Source of the DNA: Romanomermis culicivorax
Taxonomy: Eukaryota; Nematoda; Enoplea; Mermithida; Mermithidae
Length of the DNA stretch: 64,000 bases
Direction: 5' to 3'
Assembly (NCBI GenBank): GCA_963922205.1
Contig: CAWUHX010000044.1
Coordinates: forward strand, 1 to 64,000
Notes under the pieces: generated by a model
Told to the model about the DNA's origin: nothing
The model's database searches: none
Seen by the model: only the letters and a program-made list of their open reading frames with translations
Translations under genes and position numbers: made by a program
In this document: positions 58,893 to 64,000 of the stretch, one piece after another
How positions within the stretch are numbered: position 1 is the stretch's first letter
Layout of the letters: each line of letters begins with the position of its first letter

Positions 58893-59300
58893 TCAACTTT
58901 TACTACTCTTTATATGCACTGTAGAATTTATATGCTTATGCTTCCTTAAATGTTTTCCTTTCTGAATGTGGTCACTGGTCTCATGTAATAAGTTGCTTGC
59001 TCCACTTCCTCCATGATTTGCAACACTTTCTTTAAAAGAAAGTCTTTCTACCATATTGCCTGCAATTTTAGAACCTGCAGTAAGTGCCTGTTTTCCTGCT
59101 GACTTTAACAAAGGCATAGCTAGATGCCATAAACTCTTGAAAAAATTACCCAACCATGCACCTTGGTATCTTTAACAAAAAGGGTATGCTGCTCTAAAAC
59201 CTTCCAATGTGCCACTTAGTTGAAATTGATTATCTTGTATGCTATGATGATAAATCTTGACCCAGTAATCAACAGTTTCGGGAACATATATTGTATGCAT
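58893..59300 (-). pseudogene. Virus-like small basic amphipathic protein, broken
   Basis: It starts at ATG 59300 (MHTIYVPETVDYW). It reads on to a TAA at 59174-59172, after which the same frame continues with GNFFKSLWHLAMPLLKSAGK and QALTAGSKIAGNMV and ends in a His/Lys-rich tail. An amphipathic helix followed by a basic tail recalls minor capsid or core proteins that accompany F54H12.2-like genes in virus-like elements. It lies between the major structural gene and the next gene on the same strand, as expected for such clusters. Confidence 0.6.
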
Positions 59301-59384
59301 ATCTTGTTTCATAAATTAAAATAAATAAATAAAACATCTTCTGGCTTTCTTAATATTTTCGGGCATTTCATTGACAAGTCAGTT

Positions 59385-60152
59385 TTATATGACTGACTTA
59401 AGATATCTATGTTTTCCTTGCACATTGACTATACATAAAATTGAGGCTAAACTATTTCCAACAATTTGATCCTCAATGATATCAGAGTACAAATAACAAT
59501 TCTGTATACTGTATAAATTTGTGGGTTGAATCCCTAACATATATATACGTTTATTTCCTGGATCAGCAAGAAAAACAGACGTGGATGGTGGAATATGAGC
59601 ATTAGAATTTCGAGGCTTGTCTCCAACAGTATATAGGTTAATATTGACACTGCTATTTATAAAATCATCAGCAGTTGCATCAGAAGCAGTGTTAGTAGCA
59701 TTAAAGCCTAGAATTTCCATTAAACAATTACTTAGATTGATTCTATGCAAACTTGTACCACTTTTTATTTTTAAATTAACCAATCCTCATCCATGTTCAT
59801 CATGTGGAAACATGATTTCAATGTCTGTTCCAGCAACTGCTGCTCCAATTTTTGCATTCAATTTGTCAATTAAATCAGCTACATTAAAGTAATTTTTTCC
59901 AAAAACTATTAGTTTTATTTCTTTAACAGGTTCAACTTTACTTCCAACACCATCTGTAATTAATATTATTACATTATCACCACCATTCTTGGAAATGGTA
60001 GCCCAGCTATAGGGGTATATTATTTTGCTTAACCCTACTTCCCAATTGCTACCTAGTTTTAAACTGTAGAGTAGATAGGCTGAAAAATCTGAGGGTGTGT
60101 TTCCATATTCGCTATTATATACTAGATAAAGTGATATAAAACTGGTTGTCAT
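59385..60152 (-). pseudogene. Virus-like structural protein, one internal stop
   Basis: The first half (60152-59787) contains YSLKLGSNWEVGLSKIIYPY, a beta-rich opening typical of a second structural protein of F54H12.2-type clusters. A single TGA at 59789-59787 interrupts it. The same frame resumes immediately and ends with YLYSDIIEDQIVGNSLASIL, also a family-like pattern (tyrosine, D-I-x-x-x-Q-I-V-G). Total length is about 255 codons. It is otherwise undamaged, so decay may be fairly recent. Confidence 0.65.
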
Positions 60153-60423
60153 TATTTATAGTGTTAGTTGTCGTTGATATTGTCTTTAGAGAATTTGGAG
60201 AAGGTACTAGTCCTGGTGAAGGGCTAGGTAATAAATATCCTCTACAAGCATACAATAAACCAACCCACAATTGTGTATTATTATTGTAGAGAGACAAATT
60301 TATTATAGCTGTAATGACTACAATGTATATTAGTATGACTTGGGTAAAGAAGACCACTTCGTTTCTAGGTAGACATTTTCCAAAAAACTCCCAAACACTG
60401 ATGCGAGATATTTCTGAAGGCAT
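60115..60423 (-). CDS. Virus-like small membrane protein
   Basis: A 102-codon frame overlaps the next gene by 38 bp. It has one strong membrane segment (VVFFTQVILIYIVVITAIIN) and then LWVGLLYACRGYLLPSPSPG before a Thr/Asn-rich tail. A short protein with one membrane segment and an L-L-P-x-P end accompanies F54H12.2-like structural genes elsewhere, as far as I recall. It is the only gene of the cluster without an internal stop. Its neighbours are broken, so function is unlikely. Confidence 0.55.
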   Translation of the reverse strand: MPSEISRISVWEFFGKCLPRNEVVFFTQVILIYIVVITAIINLSLYNNNTQLWVGLLYACRGYLLPSPSPGLVPSPNSLKTISTTTNTINNDNQFYITLSSI

Positions 60424-63400
60424 GCTTTTACCACTTTCTCATTTCAAAATGAAAATTTTTATTTAACAACTAGCTAATAAGTTAGAAATTTATAAAAAGG
60501 GGAGCTAGTAAAACAACCAATAAAAATTAAACAGACATACACGAAGAAGGTGGAGTTAACTTTTACAAAGGCATATATGATTTATTTGGCAATCGACCAT
60601 TTACAGAAAATTTACAATGAAAAAACTTACAAACTAACCTATCATTAGTAGCAAAACTTGTTTTATTGTAAGGTTTTTGGTATGGGGTTTGTATTACATA
60701 GATTACAGGTTACTGTAGCAGGACTGGAGCGATCAAACGTTTATTTACTGCAGGGCTATTCAAAATGAGAAACTTACCTGCAGTTTTTATTCTGTGAGAA
60801 AATGACAAAGCGATTTCAGAACATGTGTGATTTCAGAATCGAACGAAGCCTATACTCAAGTCTTATGAATCATAGAACCGAGAATGATAGGAAATTGTAA
60901 TGAATATTTGGACTTCGATTGTTTTACTGTAGTCGACTCAAGATGAAACCCAAAAGAGTATTGGACCGATTTGGGTTTTGTAATTTATTGAGGACGTTTA
61001 TATGTAAAACATACCGAAGAGTTTTATAGATGAAATATAAAAAGACAATAGAATATGCAAAAGAATAATGACGTGAAACGAGCAGAAAATATTGGAACGG
61101 GCAGAAATAGGCGGACAGATGGGATAGGGAAAGGGAAAGACAGTGGTTGGTCAAGAAAATGGGAAAAGAAAAGGGAGCGAAGACCGACTGAAAAATTAAC
61201 AAAAAACACAGTTTATATATGGAAAAAGATACATAAAAACTATCATAAAAACTAGTCGCATGATACAATGAAAGCTAGTAATTTGGGGCGGAGGCGGCAA
61301 GATAGAATGGTGAAAGAAAGAAATTGAACGATTATGATTCAGAAAATATTATGATAAAAAAGTAGAATTAAAAAAGAAGAATGCTTTTAGGAAGTTTTAG
61401 GCGTAAAAATATTTGGGAAGATGGAAAGAAATGATAAGACAAAAAAATAGACGTATGACAAAAACAACACAACTAAAGAGAAAATAATGAAAATGGATGC
61501 AAAATGATCGAAGAACTGAGACTTTAAATGAGGTGAAGAGGAAAATTAGTGAAACTACGGTAATGGCCGGTTACATTAATTCCATGATTCTCACACCTTC
61601 CTCTCCTTGAAAAGGAGCTCCCGATCCTTTTGGAAGTAGAATTGAAAAGATGAAAATTCATAAAAAGTTTGAAAAGTTTAAATATTTTGTGCATGAAAGA
61701 GGAGAAAAAAGATCAAGAAAAAATAAAAGAAGCGAAAATAACTCAACTCAGTCAATAAATAAAAAAGTACACTTCTCACATGTGCTCAAATCTTCTTGTT
61801 TCAACATCTGGCTTTCTTAATATTTTCGGCATTTCATTGACAATAATCTTTCTAACAATGACTGGATGGACACAAAGCATGATCAATTGTGATCAAATTC
61901 GGCTGGCAATTTCTCTTTGGTTCAATTTGATTTGGTCGAGGCTTCAACCTTTGCTCAATCGAAGAGATTTGGCATGGATTCGAATGTCGATAGAAATCAT
62001 GTTCAATGTTGATAAGCTTATATTTCGTGCATTTGATAAGTTTAGAATTATGGTCTGGGTTTGATTTTGGGATCGACAGTATGAGAATAGTAGAAATACA
62101 AAGGGAATTCAGACATTGGAAATTCTTGTGACAAGAAAGAATGGAGTTTGCTTGGGGAATTGAATTGAGACAGTAACAGGTAGGATTTATAGAGGGATTT
62201 ATTTACAAGGTAGAATAGCAAGAAGCTTTTTTGGTTAACATGTCTGAACACAGGCAGTAAGTCAATACTATTGTTACGCGAAAATTGATTCTAATGGAAA
62301 TTGTAAGAAATTGCAAGAGCAGAAAAATGAAGATAATTTCTGACTGAGGTTGTACATACAGTCTTCGGGGGTTGACAACTGTCCTCGATTAAAGCTGGCT
62401 TTCACAAAATTGTAAATTAAATAGGCGCCATTGGACCTCAAAAATTAATATGCTGCAGCTAACGTGGTCTGTGGCTCTACGAAAACTTCACCCATAGGAC
62501 AATGAATGAAAAATGTGAGTACGAAACAGTTGAATCGTCGACGATTATGCTACATGGAGCATTCAAAAACGTTTAGGCCAGATTTCCAGTGGGTGGCAGT
62601 GATGGGTTGTCACCATTTTGAAGATCCTTCTCCATCACTCACCAATGCGGCAGGTGAAATCGGTCAGTGGAGGTCATGTAAAATACAATGAGAATTGAGC
62701 CATACAGACTTTGCCAAGGGCCTGGCATTGGAGTTTCAGTTTACAGATCGAAATCATCAGAGATCACAGGATCAGATTGATCTATGATGGTGTCAGTGGT
62801 GGACACATTGAGCTCATTAGCCCTGGCAAAAACAACGAATCAGTCTTTTACAACAATGAAACTCAAGGAGGGCATCCCACAGAGTAACAAGTGTTCAAAA
62901 CATCAAGAGTTTGCATTTTTACTCGAGATGATCCACCTTTTGACGTCTTAAAAGGCAGATTTGATGGACTAGGGAAACAAAGACGTCCAGGCATCGGATA
63001 CTGGGAAAAATGGAAATGCACCATATTTCACCATGGCTAAAAGCAACAATCAATCTATTGGGAATCGTTCTTAGACAGGAGATACAGTTATGGATGTCGA
63101 ATGTGCGCACTTTGTAAGTCACAATCTCAGATAGATTCTCAGGGAAATAATGGTTGTGAACAGATTTATGGTGACATACAATAGCAGACGGTAAAAAGAA
63201 TATGTTCCCTGGCAATAGACCAATGTTTTTCAAGCCTTCTGAGCTCAATTTAAATTTAAAGATATGAGCAAAAATGGAATAGTGTCGCTCTACATTCTCG
63301 ATTTTTAATGATTTTAATTTATATTTTATGTCTCAATAGAAAGGATAAATAGCATCTAAGATTTTCCGAGCATCCAAACTTTTGCAATAAGAAAAATGTG

Positions 63401-64000
63401 TTTGGAAAAAAGTTCAGAGTCATAGATAGATGAGATAGTACATCGAAGTTGTGTCCAAAATGGTTTGGTTGAGTTTCAGTATTGGGTCAGTACATTGCGA
63501 AAAATATGCAGTGAGTTTCCATAAAATTGATCGAAAATAAATTTCAAATCGTGGTCAAGAAGGAAAACGAATAGATGATTATGATTTGTACAGAAGCTAT
63601 GAATTCGATTTTTCGATGGTTTAACGATTGCATTATTTGCAGACTGAAGTGGAAGAAGAAATCTCTGTTGGTGGGGAAACATAAATTTCTGATGTTGAAT
63701 TTATGGATTGATCAAGGTCGTTGGTTGGAAAAGTATTGATCGACAGATTATTTATCTCAGCTCGGCTAGGGAACTGGTATAAAATTTATATTGAGATTTA
63801 CATTCAGTGCATGATAAAGATATTTTTTCGCAACCGAAGATTCGAACTATCAATATATTCATGAGTCTGAGTAGAACTTTAGGTTTTCAACAACGTTTTT
63901 TTATGGGAATAGCACTGACTACATTGATTTTGAATTGATTTTGATTCTGATTTCTGCTAGGACGAACAGTAGTATCACTTTTTTCAATGAGGAATGGGAT
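60424..64000. other. AT-rich intergenic DNA, no convincing gene
   Basis: About 3.6 kb without a supported gene. A purine-rich plus strand at 60980-61780 resembles the spacer of the inverted-repeat element at 33294. A segment of about 36 bp (CTGGCTTTCTTAATATTTTC then GGCATTTCATTGACAA) at 61808-61842 repeats 59341-59376 with one base difference. At 62560-63060 short open stretches in shifting frames look protein-like (for example VSGGHIELISPGKN) but match nothing I recognise. Confidence 0.4.

Noticed and set aside
21549-59789. Reading TGA as a sense codon (altered genetic code)
   Set aside because: Intact element 1 gag-pol itself ends at TGA with non-homologous sequence after it, the affected genes also have frameshifts, TAA and TAG, and CGA-to-TGA decay explains the pattern.

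Overview
The window is animal (eukaryotic) DNA, AT-rich and dominated by transposable elements. It holds one recognisable host gene, the 5' half of COP9 signalosome subunit 1 (CSN1) with short GT-AG introns of about 30-200 bp. Positions 17-42 match the SMART-type amplification adapter also used for ultra-low-input long-read libraries. The window therefore probably begins at a contig end, from a very small animal whose DNA was amplified. No bacterial genes, tRNA, rRNA or CRISPR array were seen.

Layout. 1-8.7 kb: non-autonomous DNA transposons, namely two MITE families with CATAC termini and 8-bp target duplications, and hAT elements, one with a transposase C-terminus remnant. A degenerate AATCAACC-like array lies at 4.4-5.1 kb. 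8.7-16.3 kb: a decayed minus-strand Ty3/Gypsy copy ('old element 1'). Its LTR is split by a 2.5-kb DNA transposon that itself carries a 0.94-kb hAT MITE, and a MITE hybrid sits at a large internal deletion. 17.9-19.2 kb: CSN1 exons 1-6 on the plus strand; the later exons were not found. 20.9-32.8 kb: Gypsy element 2, minus strand, with LTRs and broken gag, pro, pol and a third gene. 33.0-33.97 kb: a minisatellite and a long inverted repeat. 33.97-48.6 kb: Gypsy element 1, minus strand, essentially intact: two 615-bp LTRs about 99% identical, one 2278-codon gag-pol frame, and a third gene (ORF3) predicted to be spliced. 48.6-57 kb: Gypsy element 3, plus strand, 5'-truncated and decayed, with pol, ORF3 remnants, a polypurine tract and the start of a 3' LTR. 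57.4-60.4 kb: a decayed cluster of virus-like structural genes of the kind known in invertebrate genomes as F54H12.2-like. 60.4-64 kb: no convincing gene.

Main result. All three Gypsy lineages carry a third gene downstream of pol. Its N-terminus looks like a DEDDy 3'-5' exonuclease (RNase D / WRN / MUT-7-type fold). It is followed by a long charged, disordered middle, a conserved helical domain and, in element 1, an RGG-rich tail. In element 1 all four acidic residues and the tyrosine are present (D101, E103, D174, Y279, D283 in the spliced product). In elements 2 and 3 the motif-I glutamate is replaced by lysine. The gene appears to be expressed from a 40-codon first exon joined across a 680-nt intron, much as env genes are expressed by splicing. 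I do not know of a described Gypsy group with this architecture; its novelty and function are inference.

A second unexplained pattern is a short palindrome, CCGGCGCTTCGCGCCGG and variants, after an AAAATTTT-like run. It recurs about fifteen times in the left 20 kb.
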